Source: Balanoglossus misakiensis (lineage: Eukaryota > Hemichordata). From it: 64,000 bases of DNA. The DNA lies in the NCBI GenBank assembly GCA_040954595.2, contig CM082578.2, forward strand, positions 930,001-994,000. The letters are read 5' to 3'. Shown here in pieces: positions 1-12,600 of the stretch. Positions within the stretch are counted from its first letter, which is position 1; every line of letters begins with the position of its first letter. The notes under the pieces were generated by a model. That model was not told where the DNA came from, made no database searches, and worked only from the letters and a program-made list of their open reading frames with translations. Made by a program: the position numbers and the translations under genes.

Positions 1-349
1 TCCTTTTAATTTCATTTCCTGTCTGAATGTGTGCTGATTTACCACCACCGCTTACTTGGTGCCTCACTTCAGATAAGCATTTTGATCTTAAGACCAGAGT
101 TTGCTTTGAACACTCAGAACTTTCCTTTCTTGGCTTCCGAATTTTGGACAGCATAATTGGCTGCAAGTACAAAAAATATCTTAAGTTTCTACAAGTATCG
201 TCTACGCATCAATTTAAGTTATATTACACTGATGTAGCAGTACGGTTATAACTAACAAAATCAATAATTGTTCCCCCTAGTCAAATCAAAAGTAAATACT
301 CAAGGGTGAATTATTTTTAAGACAAGAATAAAGGAAGAAGTATACTCAC
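1..349 (-). other. Intron of the RAG1-like gene (partial)
   Basis: Minus-strand sequence after the GTGAGT donor at 344-349. It is AT-rich and I see no further coding exon before the window edge. Confidence 0.5.
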
Positions 350-1417
350 TTGACCACCTGTTTTGAATTTAATTAAACCACTTGATTCAAATTCCAGCTT
401 CTTCTTGACAATAGTTGTGGCGAGTTGTTCAAACATTGGCAGAGTGTGGATATCGGCTGATGTCTGCAGTAACGTTTTAGCGGCTTGAACAGGGGTTACT
501 TCAGGTTTGCCAATCTCTTCATTTATTTGTGATTGTTGGGGACTGGGATTATCAATACTGACCTGTCCCTTGTTGACACGCATGTTGAAGGGGCATGGTG
601 AGGCATAATTATGTTCCTTGGCGATAGTTTTGAAGGCACATTGATTTGTGTGAGAGCAAAGGTCTTGTAGTGGCACAACTTCTGAAAAACCAGCATTTGC
701 AATGTCACACACAATATTTAGAGACGACAGCATATTTGACAATACTAATGGGACACTGACAATATCACCTGGCATAATACGTAGGCGACAGATGGGGCAT
801 GTGGTTGATTCTTCAAACCACTTACATAAACAAGTAGAACAAAAAACATGGGGCCCACTACACAGAAGTTGAACTGGCTCGTCAACAACATCTCGGCAAA
901 CTGGACATTCAAAATCTTGACTCGCAGAGGAAAAGCGTGACCTTGACAAGTTTAATGCAGACCTTAGCTTCTTGCCAGCTTTCTGCTGTACAGCAAGGAT
1001 AATGTTTTCTGATTGTATATGTCCTTGGTCTCCATCAAGTTTTTTGGTTTGTGTCATTGGAGGTCTTCCCCGGTTTTTTGCTGCTTTCCGCTTTCGTCCA
1101 CTTTTGCAAAGAGTACACACACTGCATTCACCAATTCTCGGATGTTTTTTCCAACCAGTTAACTGTACCCCATGATTGTACTGTTTACCTGTTTCTTTTG
1201 CCTTTGTAATAGATGTTATAAGCCGCTTGCAGTTACTACAGAAATGGGTTGGGTGAATGCCAGGGTCATCCGTTGAAATATCTATTCCAAAACATTCACC
1301 TAAAGCGTCTCCAATATTTGCGCACAGAAATGGCTTCTCTGCAAATTTACGGCTGCAAATCCGACATCTATTCAGCAATATGTTATTGTGGAACTCGAGA
1401 GATTTCCGCCCGGTCAT
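350..1417 (-). CDS. RAG1L: RAG1 N-terminal-like zinc/RING protein, first coding exon (partial gene)
   Basis: This exon encodes 356 residues in phase 0 and ends at a GTGAGT donor (344-349), so the gene continues left beyond the window. From the ATG at 1417, a first zinc region has CRIC at 18-21, then HPTHFCSNC ending at 63, then CSVC near 98-101 followed by a basic KSGRKRK stretch. This order and spacing match the N-terminal zinc region of vertebrate RAG1. A C3HC4 RING follows at about 171-210 (CPVC, VFCSTC, CPIC), with further Cys/His residues after it, like the RAG1 RING plus zinc-finger dimerisation domain. In vertebrate RAG1 this half acts as an E3 ubiquitin ligase and supports recombination; that function is inferred here. 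The RAG1 catalytic core is not in the window, so this may be a free-standing N-RAG1-like gene or the 5' exon of a longer one. An in-frame GTG upstream (1489) is a less likely start. Confidence 0.8.
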
Positions 1418-3632
1418 CGTACTGGCTGCAGCACCCGACAAATGTGCAGACGACAACGTAGTTCGATCAAATTTGGCGCTAGTGTACACGTAAACAATAC
1501 AGTAACCATGGGCACGGTCAGCTTAAGGGGTCATCGAAGCATCGAACCACACAACACATGCCGTTCAAAAAAAAAAAAAAACCCAAAGCAAGGAAAAAAC
1601 ACCCCGACAAAATCATCACACTCAAAACACAAAATATTCGACAACGAACACATAAAAATCGGTTTGATTAAAATATAATTCGATTTTCGATGTTATCTTA
1701 GCTGTAAATTACAGTTCACAAAAACGGGATTCCATGCTGTTCACTCGCCATTGTTTACATGTAGATTGCAAACGTACCTGCGTCATGATCCAAATGTCTT
1801 CCAAATCACGCGGCAAGATCCATATAAACTCCAAAAAATTACAGTTTATGCGATAAAAAAGCATATTTCTCGAGTACGAACTCGCAAAAATATCGGAAAC
1901 GGCTATATTCAGTGATGTTTTTCACCGATGGCCATGCATTCGCATGGGCGCGCACATGTTGATCTTGCAAAGTCTCGCCATATCACGCAATGGAACGTGA
2001 AGAAAATGGCTGTTGCTTTGTTATTTATTTCCTCCAACTAAGTAGGGCCTGCCGCTATGGCTAAAACGCTTGTGGGTGTACATAAATATTTATGCATTGT
2101 CACAATGACTGGAGGTCTTTAAATGACCAAGCTGTATGGACACCTCATTCAATGTTACATATATTTGTTATTACATGTTTTATTGAAATTGCCAGTTGTC
2201 TGTTTTAATTCTGGCAGTTCTGCTGTGTCTTTTGTCTTGCCCTGACAGAATGCAGTAATATTTGCAGTACAAGAGGAGTGTCAGTAAATAGTGGAGCAAT
2301 ATCTTTCTACGAATGTACTCATGCATTGCTCCAAAGTGAAGTACATTCGCAAAACCAGTTTGGGAAATCGGGACTCTTTTCAAGATTATACCACATTTTT
2401 GTGGATGTCACATGACATGGAAACACTCTAGAATCACGATTGAGATAAGGTTTCGGTTTGATATACCACTTCCTTGTTATTTCAATCTGTATGTTTTCTT
2501 AACCCCCTCCCTCGAAAAAAGGTAATTGAGGTAATTGTAAAATTACCTGAAAACAAACAGGCTACTCTAGCCTCCATTTTATGAGGTTTGTGATGTAACA
2601 TATTTTGAATTTCGTGAATCGATCAAAAGTTTCCGTGCACCAACTATCAAAACTACACCAAAAAATAATTTGGGCAATTCATAAGGAGAATCTAGTGGGT
2701 CGGCGGCTATAGAACTGACGTAAGTGTAAGTATCAGAGGATTGTGGGTACGAGGCTGGGAAGAGCAACACTCGAACACTCATGAAATCTACATGTGACGC
2801 CAAATTCTTTGTAATATGAACAGTGGAAAACTGCCATGCCATCCCTCTAAGTGCAAACTTCCAAAGATTTCAATCTGGTGATATTTAATGAAAATATTTT
2901 ATTCAAATTCATGTGGTGATATTTAAAAAAAAATATTTTATTCAAATTCATGTTATAAATTAAACTTGCATCTATGATATAGAAATGACTCTGTCTTATA
3001 TAACAAAAATACAAATAACTTGGTTAGATGACCAAAGATTTCCCATCTCGAAAAGTTTCTACCAAAATGACTAACTCCAAATCTGCTAAGAGAGCCCTAG
3101 CAAATTTAATCACTGCACATTACTCTCGATAAAACGAAATATTGCGCATTCATTTTGTCCTTGAATTGAAATGCATGGCCAGTGTTCATAGACTTCACAC
3201 ACACAGGATGTTTAAGGAGTTGAATTGTTATTGACAGCGACCAGGTCGGTAGATTCTATAGGATGAAGAAAAAATGAAAAGACAGTCAGTACATAGCTAA
3301 ATTCTCCTATACAAGGGCGTCTTCAATTGGTACAGTGACTGACTGACTGACTGAATGGATGAATGAATGAATGAATGAATGAATGAATGAATGAATGAAT
3401 GAATGAATGAATGATGAACGGATGAGTCGTAATAATATGCTTCAATCACAGGGGCTTTGAAAATTATTAAAAAAAATAAAAAATAATGTACTCACAACCG
3501 ACATTTATACAACATACAGCTCAAGAAACTCCTCCATGTGTACAATACTTTGCCAATTTAGTGACAACATCAGCTTGCAGAGCACGTGAGCACCGCTTTC
3601 GCCAGCCTGTGGTGCCCGCATATCTTTTTTGT
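1418..3632. other. Gene-free stretch upstream of the RAG1-like exon
   Basis: This holds the presumed promoter and 5' UTR of the RAG1-like gene, including a long A-tract near 1567. There is a short duplicated motif at 2878-2952 (two copies of a unit ending TTTTATTCAAATTCATG) and a GAAT-type microsatellite at about 3350-3412. The short open frames here show no recognisable domain. Confidence 0.5.
3350..3412. repeat. Tetranucleotide microsatellite (GAAT)n
   Basis: About 15 near-perfect GAAT/AATG units, directly visible. Confidence 0.95.
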
Positions 3633-6600
3633 TCAGCAGTAACATGCACGACACATGCAGAGACACAAACGTCCATGTTGCAAATTGTAGATGAAAGCAT
3701 CAGCTGCGCTGGTTTTATGGTCAGCATCACTGGCTGTTACATGAAAACTGTTTGTCACATACCTTAACCAACATATACGTGTATCTGTATGGAAAGAAAG
3801 TAGGCTCACCCCCGGTACAGTATTATTTTTTTTGCATGCACGCAATGGCCTGAATTTGCTAAACTGGGATCATCTGCGCGCATTTCAAAACGTGCTCGTT
3901 GCTTAACTTCGCGTGCTTTACTACTCACAATTATTCCACTTGTGAACGAACACGTCACCCAATTTTACAGTGTAGCCATGTGGAAAACTGGTGACAAGGT
4001 AATATTTCATTCGAAGATCAACCTACGTTCAGAAAGTTTGCATTGTGGTGAATTCTCACTGCTCTCGCAATGCGGTCTGTGGCTCACTGCCGCAGACCGC
4101 ATTACACGTAGAAATAAATTCTGTACGTCACAGTTCGTAGGTCGCATAGGTCATGGAGTTAATCCATTATACATTGCGGCTTACAATTTCTCGTGACCCT
4201 CTTATCATGCAGCTTGTGTGTTACTGACCACTGACGCATGTCAAAACACTCAATATTTTTTTTTAATTTGCAAAATCTTTCATTTTAAAGTCGTGATACT
4301 CACTGCAGATAGCATTCTTTTCAGTAGGAACTATTTCTGCTGCCATTTCAATATTGTCTGTATTCCATGTAAATATATTTCCTCCAATTGAACAGTCCCC
4401 CGCCACAGCTGCAACCTCTTCTGCAGTCAGAACTTTTGACCACATGTATGTCATTTAGTCAAGACAATTTGGGAGAACTGTAGTTTAAAGCTGCCACTTT
4501 TTGCATTATTTTCATGATTTTATTTTCCAACTTAAATTGGTTCATCAAAATAAGCTTACTGATAGGTATACATAAACATCTTATCGATGCCCGATTGTGA
4601 CTGCATGTTGCAATTGGAACATGCTATGTATTAAAACGGTGCCTCACCGATTTAATCAGCCTTCATACAAACAATAGCAGCTAAGCAGCTATCGTGAAAT
4701 GCGACGCCAAGTGATGACAAACCAATGCAAATGCAAGTAATATGGCTTAATGGTCACGGGTGAAGATTTTAGGGAATAGGGAATATACATATGAAGTATT
4801 TTACTCTGGAAAAAAATATGCCAATTTTAGCAGCTATAGGGTTTTTAAAGCGCGGGCGAAGTATGAAAAGATGCAGTAAATATCGATACATTGTATTTTG
4901 GAGGTTTCTCATAACCATGATTGGTTGGCTAATTATGCGGCGTTTTCTAAATAAAAGGAACAATATTAATTTATTGTTGGGGCTCACCTCCGTTAACATC
5001 TTGCCGTCTCTGCTGAGTGTTGGCCTCTTCCAGCGGCACGTGTTTGTCCTTTACGGCATGCTGTAAAATATTTAGAATAGCGCTGCCATTTGATCAAAGG
5101 ATAAGCTGGCTTCGCGTGTTAGGGATGTGTGTCTGACTACGGCGCGCCAAGTGTTTCAAAATTATTTATCATTATTTTATAGAAAATTAATGTCTTTTTT
5201 TAAAAAAATACGTAAAAAACACACAAAAAACTGATTGGTGGTTCAAAAAACAACGAGTGTAAAAAGTAATCCGTCGTGGAGTAAAAAAACAAAAAAAACA
5301 AAAAAAAAAACCTAACACACACAGAAGAAAATGTCACCTGTTGTCAAAAAAACCCCACCAAGCTTACCGAAAAAAATACGTCCACAAGGCAGTTGCTCAA
5401 AAAATCACTAATTTGTCACAAAAAAACCACGCGCACATTTTTCACGAAAAACGCACACTTCACCCCCACAAAAAATACACACAAAGTATTAAAAAGAACA
5501 CTCTTTGAAAAAAAAGAGAGACTACAACTTAAAAAAATGCACACCCCCAGAACAAGCAACACAGGCAAACATAGAAAAAACACGAACATGTTAGCCATAA
5601 AAAAACGGAGATATTTGTCACCGAAAAAAAAAACCCGCACTCATGTCACCCCAAAACTAACGGGCCACTTTTAAAAAACGCAGATGCACTGAGGTTGCAA
5701 AAATAAGCACATTTTTAATCCCCCGAAAAAAAACCAGGCAATTTGAAAAAAACGCACAGCAATTTGCAAAAAAAAAAAATATGAACATTTGTCACCCCAA
5801 AAAACCAGGCAATTTGAAAAAAAAACGCAGAGCAATTTGCAAAAAAAAAATATATAGGAACATTTGTCACCCCCCCAAAAAAACAGGCAATTTGAACAAA
5901 AAAACGCAGAGCATTTTGCAAAAAAAAAATATAGGAACATTTGTCACCCAAAAAAAAAACGCAGAGCAATTTGCAAAAAAAAAAAATAATAGGAACATTT
6001 GTCACCCAAAAAACAGGCAATTTGAAAAAAATAAAACACGATATAAAATTTGAAAAAAAAATATATAGGCACATTTGTCACCCAAAATATTCAGGCAGAT
6101 CCAAGTTGTAAAAAATGGTATATTTGTCATCCAAAAAATAAAACAAGCGTGTTTAAAAAAACGAACATTCAGTTGTAAAAATAAATAATAGTCTTTAACA
6201 ACTTGAAAAAAACCCGGACGCATTTGAAAGAATAGCGTATGCGCATGCGCCGAAAAAAAAATTGAGTGAGAAATCCTGGGGAATAAATGCGCATGCGCAA
6301 AAAAAAAAAAAGTGAACAATCCTGGCTGAAAAAAAAAAGTGAGAGATTTCGGTAGAGGAGTCTGGGTAATATTTGAAAAAAAAAACGGAGTCTGAAAATA
6401 AGTTGAGAAAAGAAAGGGGAAACACACAAACCGATAAGGGTCGAAGATAAGCAAACATGGCGCCGTTATGGGATTCCTTCGTGAAGGAAGTGAAGATACT
6501 TGTTCGAGACCACAGAAACAGGTTACCGTCTGGTCTAAATGACCGGCGAGTGGTGTGTAACATGGTCGAGAGAACTGTCTCTATGATACGTTACACACTG

Positions 6601-9600
6601 AACATAAGAGAAGCGGTGCAGCACCATGTAATGGCCGTTTCTGTGCAGGACATTCATTTGTTACTGGATTGCTTGAACTCTGTACATATTGCGTTGCAAT
6701 CTGTTTTGGAAATATGGAGCTCTAACTCTGGAAACAGTCCTCGCTCTTGTGTTACGATTGGGAATGTTAATACGTCTCGTGATGTGAACTGTGGACTATC
6801 TGAGACTGAAACTATTCGAACTGGTGAACCTGGACGTCCACCATATGATATTGATGACAAGGTACAATTATTTATCGAATACGGGTTCAAAATGAAAGAT
6901 ATCTCAGAAATGCTCCAAATATCTCGTCAAACATTATGGAGAAGATTGAAATCATTAGGGTATGATTTCACAGATAAGTACAATCCCATTAGTGATGCAG
7001 ATCTTGACATGCACATACGCAGAATCAAGGAATCGACTTTTAAGCATTGCGGAGAAAGAATCGTGGAAGGTATTCTGAGATCTATGAAAGTTTCCGTTCA
7101 AAGACAGCGAATAAGAGAAAGTCTCCAGAGGATTGAACCTCTTGAACGAGCCCTGCGTTGGCCACTCTTGAGAATGAAAAGTAAAAGGCATGGTGTGTAC
7201 AATGTGGCGGCAGCACAAAGTTTATGGCATATTGGTAAGAGTTTACATTACACAAAGTTATTATGATAGATAGTATGTACGTACATGCATGTAATGTATG
7301 TATGTATGTATGTATGTATGTATGTATGTATGTATGTATGTATGTATGTATGTATGTATGCATGCATGCATGCATGCATGTAAATATGTATGTATCATGT
7401 ATCTATTTATGTATTTATCTATCTATGTAGGTGTATGCGTGTCAGTGAAATCTTAAAACCACTGCATGTTTTCAAATGGAATTATATATACGCACGAACT
7501 GGTCAAAATCTCGTGGTATACCATGGCTGGGGGTGTTTTATTGCTATTATATTATGCCAGTATATTGAAACTTTGCATAAAACATTTTAAAAAGGCATTT
7601 TCTTTGACTATGATATATGACTGTGGTATATGGCTAATATACCATGGTCACGTGTCGTGTCTCGACCAATCAAATAGCGTGATTTACACCATCAATATAC
7701 TGGTATAATATAATACTCAATATTGAACAGTTGTCATAAAGATGCTTAAGTTAGACTCAGTCTGATACAGATACATCTTCGGTTTCGAGTAACTGAGAGT
7801 AATTGTGCATCAAGAGCTGATTTGTATAGTTGTACTTTAGGAAACCCTATTTAGAATGAAAAATATTTTGATCACATTTGGCCGTGTTCATATTTAATTT
7901 ACATTCCAATCAATTATGCACTTCTGAGGTACATATTTGATGTGATAAAAAAAATAATTTTCCACATCTAAATATAACTTTAAAGTGCTAAAATGTTGTA
8001 CATGTCATACATTGAGCAATTGATCATGTGTACTCGTCTTTCAGCATATTCTTTTTATACTTAAGACTAATTTGGGTGAGGAAGCTGGAAATGCAGTTTT
8101 ATGAAGTGGGCCTGCATCCCACGAAACCAAAACTGAATGCCAAACTAAATCTGAAGCTAGCTTAAGCATCATTGCCATGATGCTGTTTTTCCATGTTGAT
8201 TTTATTTCTTAGTGAAACATTTACCATAATTATGTATGTGGATTGCTGCTTTTCTGAATATTGAACTTAATTAATAAGTGTGTGATATATAGTCCTCCTT
8301 GCCAATAGAATTGATCTACGTGTACATTTATCAAGAGTTTCATAAGGCTTAATACATATTTCATTTTTTGCAGATGGCCTGGAAAAATTACAAAGATGGG
8401 GACTATATGTTCATGGTGGAATAGATGGGTATTCTAGAGTAGTTGTCTACCTCATTGCTGCCAACAACAAGATGGCATCAACTGTTTTAGATGGTTTCCT
8501 TGGTGCAGTGCAAGAATATGGCATTCCGTCCCGTGTCAGATCTGATTATGGGATGGAAAATACAACGGTTGCAGCTTTCATGCTGGCACACCGTGGAGAC
8601 AACAGAGGTTCACACATTGTTGGATCATCAATTTATAATCAAAGAATTGAACGATTACATCAAGATACATTTAAATGTTGTTTGGAATACTATCGTGATG
8701 TTTTTCTACAGATGGAATGCCAGGGTCTTTTAAATCCTGATAATCCTATAGAGATACTGTGTCTTCATTTTGTTTTTCTTCCTCGTATAAATTATTCACT
8801 GACAGTTTTTAGGAAAGGCTGGAATGAACATAGATTGCAAACAGAACACAATTTGAGTCCGAATCAGCTGTGGCTGCAAAGTGTTACTGCATTCAAAAAT
8901 TCTGATAAAACTGCTATCAGAGAACTGTTAGATCCAGAGAACATAGATTATGCCACTTATGGAGTGGAAACTGACATCACTGTCAACAGTAATGAAGAAT
9001 ACATCACTGTCAACAGTGATGAAGAATCAAATAATGAAATGCTATCACCAACATTTGAATTGTCAAATTATGAGCAATGTTTTCAGACTCTACAGGAAAG
9101 GATAGATCCATTAGCAGCAAGTGATGAAAAGGGTATTGATATTTACACTAGAGCATGTTCCTTAATCAGACAAATGTCATTGTAATATCCATAAAGAAAT
9201 ACAATCACCTCCAATTTACACATACCGGTTACCCATGTATGGTTACAAGGGTGTGTATAAATCTTTTGATAACCATGATGAAGTGGCACACTTCTTTTCA
9301 CATGGCTACCTACTGAAAACAAGAGATATTAGTGGCTAAATTTCCACTTTCCATGCTGGTAACTGTGGCTTAATTTGCATCGGAGACTGTATACCTTTAA
9401 AGCCCCTATAGCTGCCAAATTTTGCATATTTTTTCCACAGTAAAATACTTCAAATATATTCCCTATCCTCTAAAATCCTCACCATTAAGCCATATTACTT
9501 GCATTTGCATCAGTTTGTCATCTCTTGGCGACATATACAAATATAGCCTCGTACTGTTTGTATGGAAGCTGATTAAATCGGTGCGGCACCGTTTTCATAC

Positions 9601-12600
9601 ATGGCGTTTTCAGATCGCTACATACAGCCATGATCAGGCATCGATAAGATGTTTGTTTATACCTAACAGCAAGCTTATTTTGATGGACCAATTTAAATTA
9701 ATTCATGAAAATAATGCAAAAAGTGGCAGCTCCAGAGGCTTTAACATGTAATGTACTTTGGCCATTTATCAAAGAGATAAGAAGAAATGAAAATGTTTGC
9801 GACATTGTTATTATTCATTGACATTTTAATGTATCTTTTTAACTGGCAATGCTGAACTGAAGAATGTGCTCTGATTACAGCAACAAGACATCATTGCAAA
9901 AAAAAAACCACACACTTTATTAATGGCTCAATACACCATAGAAAAAAACTTGTAAACATTTATTGATGTCAGACTTGGTATTCCACAAAATCATATAGGT
10001 AGCAGTTACTTTGTTTTCTTGTACATAAAAAAATAACAGGGACAGTGTTTAGATTGACACCTACATTTTGACCTGGTTTGAAGATTTTTGTCAATAAATG
10101 GAAATACTAAAGTCTACTGGTGTGTACAAGTAGTGCTTATATCAATCCATTTACACCAAGGTTTCAGAAAATGCCAATTTTTTCCCCTACCACAGGTCAG
10201 TACTTTATGCCATTTTAAAGCAACATTAGTAGTAACATTTTACTGTTTTATCCGTATTCTGCTTCTGTGTATTAACAGATTCTTGTTCTACTACATATGG
10301 CCGTGTTCTGGTTGTCAACATAGCCAGTGCATGTGTAATGACCGATGTTATTTTTGATAAATGCTTTTGTGTCCCAAGTTGAATGCAATTTATAATAATA
10401 ATGCTTCTGTATACACGTCAATGTTGCATTGGTAAGCTAAATAATTTAAAAAAAAAAAACGTCAAAAGTTACAGCTATTCAAGTAACCAAAGAAAAACCT
10501 TTTTCTGAGTCAGAACCATGTGGTGCTTTAATCAACAAAATTACATCCACATTAAAATGATCACCTATTTCTAGCATGATTTAAGGAATAATAAAACAGC
10601 TTTGAAACAAAAAACGAGTGAAAAAGATCACTAAAACGGCTGTGATAGGAGCTATAATAGTATAGAGCTATTTTTGCATATAAGAATAATACTCATTTTC
10701 ATATAAGAATATTTAAATGCTTGTAAGTGAATTACAATATGACCTTAACCCTTTCACCCCCAGTTCCCTCTAGAGGTCCAACCTTACCATAGAGAACAAT
10801 GGATTTGGACGGCACCAGAGAGGTGAAAGGGATAATTGTTCACCACCTCTCTGCTCTTGATGCAATCTGGTTAAAATCAGATAAGTTTGGCATTGTCTTT
10901 GGCTGTTCTGTTCTCTGTCTTTGACTTGGCTGTTCTGTTCTCTGCCGTGGCTGTTCTTGGTGTACGTGCCACACTACATCATTCTGAACCTATGCCATAG
11001 AACATCTAGTTTTGGCAAATGGATCCATTCGACCAATCACAGAGCGGCTTTCCTACCGCTTCGGAACTGGCCACGCGCTGGAAACTAACTTCTATTGTTC
11101 AAGTTTGTTTGTTTTTCCACACCTCCAGTTTTCTAAACAACCGCTCTGATAGTCTCGGTTACCCAGACGCCTTTGCTCTTCCGATGCTCTCCAGAAAAGG
11201 GTCTGGGGAAATACTATTGAAAGCTTTGTAAAACAAAATGGCCGATGTCAGGATTTTGATCATCGCCTGATTGGCTGAGCTGTCAGTATGACCCGGGTCA
11301 CTGCAATAGTTTCGACAATCGTCTACTAAAGATATTTCGTATAATTTCTCCAACAATGCTAACAGAGGACGCCTTTTGCCTTTCGCATCAACCAACAAGT
11401 ACCGGTCTCTTGATATGAAGATATGACAAATAATCACACATTGTCGAGAATCAGTGACCAAGGTCATACTGACAGCTCAGCCAATCAGGCGATGATCAAA
11501 ATCCTGACATCGGCCATTTTGTTTTACAAAGCTTTCAATAGTATTTCCCCAGACCCTTTTCTGGAGAGCATCGGAAGAGCAAAGGCGTCTGGGTAACCGA
11601 GACTACCGCTCTGATTGAGATCTTCTATGGCATAGGTTTAGATGTAGTGTGGGCGTCTCTTTTTAACAGAACAGCCAAGAATCAGCAAAAGTAAAGATGG
11701 CGCCCAACACTACATCTAATTTTAATCAGATTGCTCTTGATAATTGTACCTGTCTGGTGAGACATAATAGAAAGTCAAACTAGTCTCTGTCCCATTGTTG
11801 ACCTCAGTTTTACATGATATGTCTGTGTCCCTTGATCATCAGTTTTGCCAGTCGGTCAGTCTGCGTCTCTTTGTTCAGAGAACCCAACATCACAGTCTGT
11901 GCATGTGTATGTGCAGTTTCCACATGGCCAGTTGTCTGTGTATTGACATTCACGCATTTCATAGATATCATCTCTGTAGTACTATCTGTCAGTTCCACAT
12001 GATCAGTCTGTATCCCAATGGTTGTGTGTGTTTTGGGATCATCAACCCACTGCCCACTCAGCTGTTCTTTGACACTGTGTATGTCTTCTAGCTTTACAAG
12101 TAACAGTTCTGTCGTGTTGGATGGATTACAAACCCGATCATCGATGCTATCCTTCATGTAGTCGATAATGCGACCACAAAGTCCTGCATTTAACTTCACA
12201 CGCAATCCAGGCGGTACAGCCTCTATCAGGGCCAGGATCTCACCATCAGTACCACTTTCAAACTGGAACCCCTGCATTAGCAACTTGTTGCACACTATTT
12301 GTTTCAGATCTTCAGATGTGTATGGCTGGAAGATCCATGGTTCCCTGAACCTTCTTAAGAGACCCTCATTAGCTGACAGCAACTTCTCCATTTCCATCTT
12401 ATATCCTGCAAGAACAAATACTGGGGTATCTCTCATACAGTCACCAGTGAGATAGTGCATAAGGGTGTTTATTATGTCAACTCCAAAGTCCTTCGTAGAT
12501 TTGCCTTTATATAGTGAGTATGCCTCATCAATAAACAGCAATCCACCAGCTGCCTCTTCGATCTTTTTCTTCATTTTCTTCTCTGATTCTCCCAGATACT

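Larger units (their letters stand above)
5138..6431. repeat. Left terminal inverted repeat of the 18.5-kb element
   Basis: Inverted copy of about 22262-23595, extending to the GGGGAAACACACAAAC region near 6431. Extremely rich in A-tracts and containing an internal tandem array (about 5711-6080). The matching arms recur in the element at 23635-27428. Confidence 0.9.

Noticed and set aside
2579-2842. 87-residue minus open frame
   Set aside because: No domain, no splice context and unremarkable composition.
5711-6080. CRISPR-like regular repeat spacing
   Set aside because: Units are tandem with homopolymer differences and no unique spacers, and the DNA is eukaryotic.
5416-6454. Long Phe-rich and Lys-rich open frames in the TIRs (also 22170-23500, 23900-25000 and 26000-27150)
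   Set aside because: They arise from A/T homopolymer tracts and the ~60-bp subrepeats, occur in several frames, and differ between arms by tract length.
7082-7375. Minus-strand frame with repeated TYIH units
   Set aside because: Encoded by the TGTA microsatellite and the antisense of the integrase exon.
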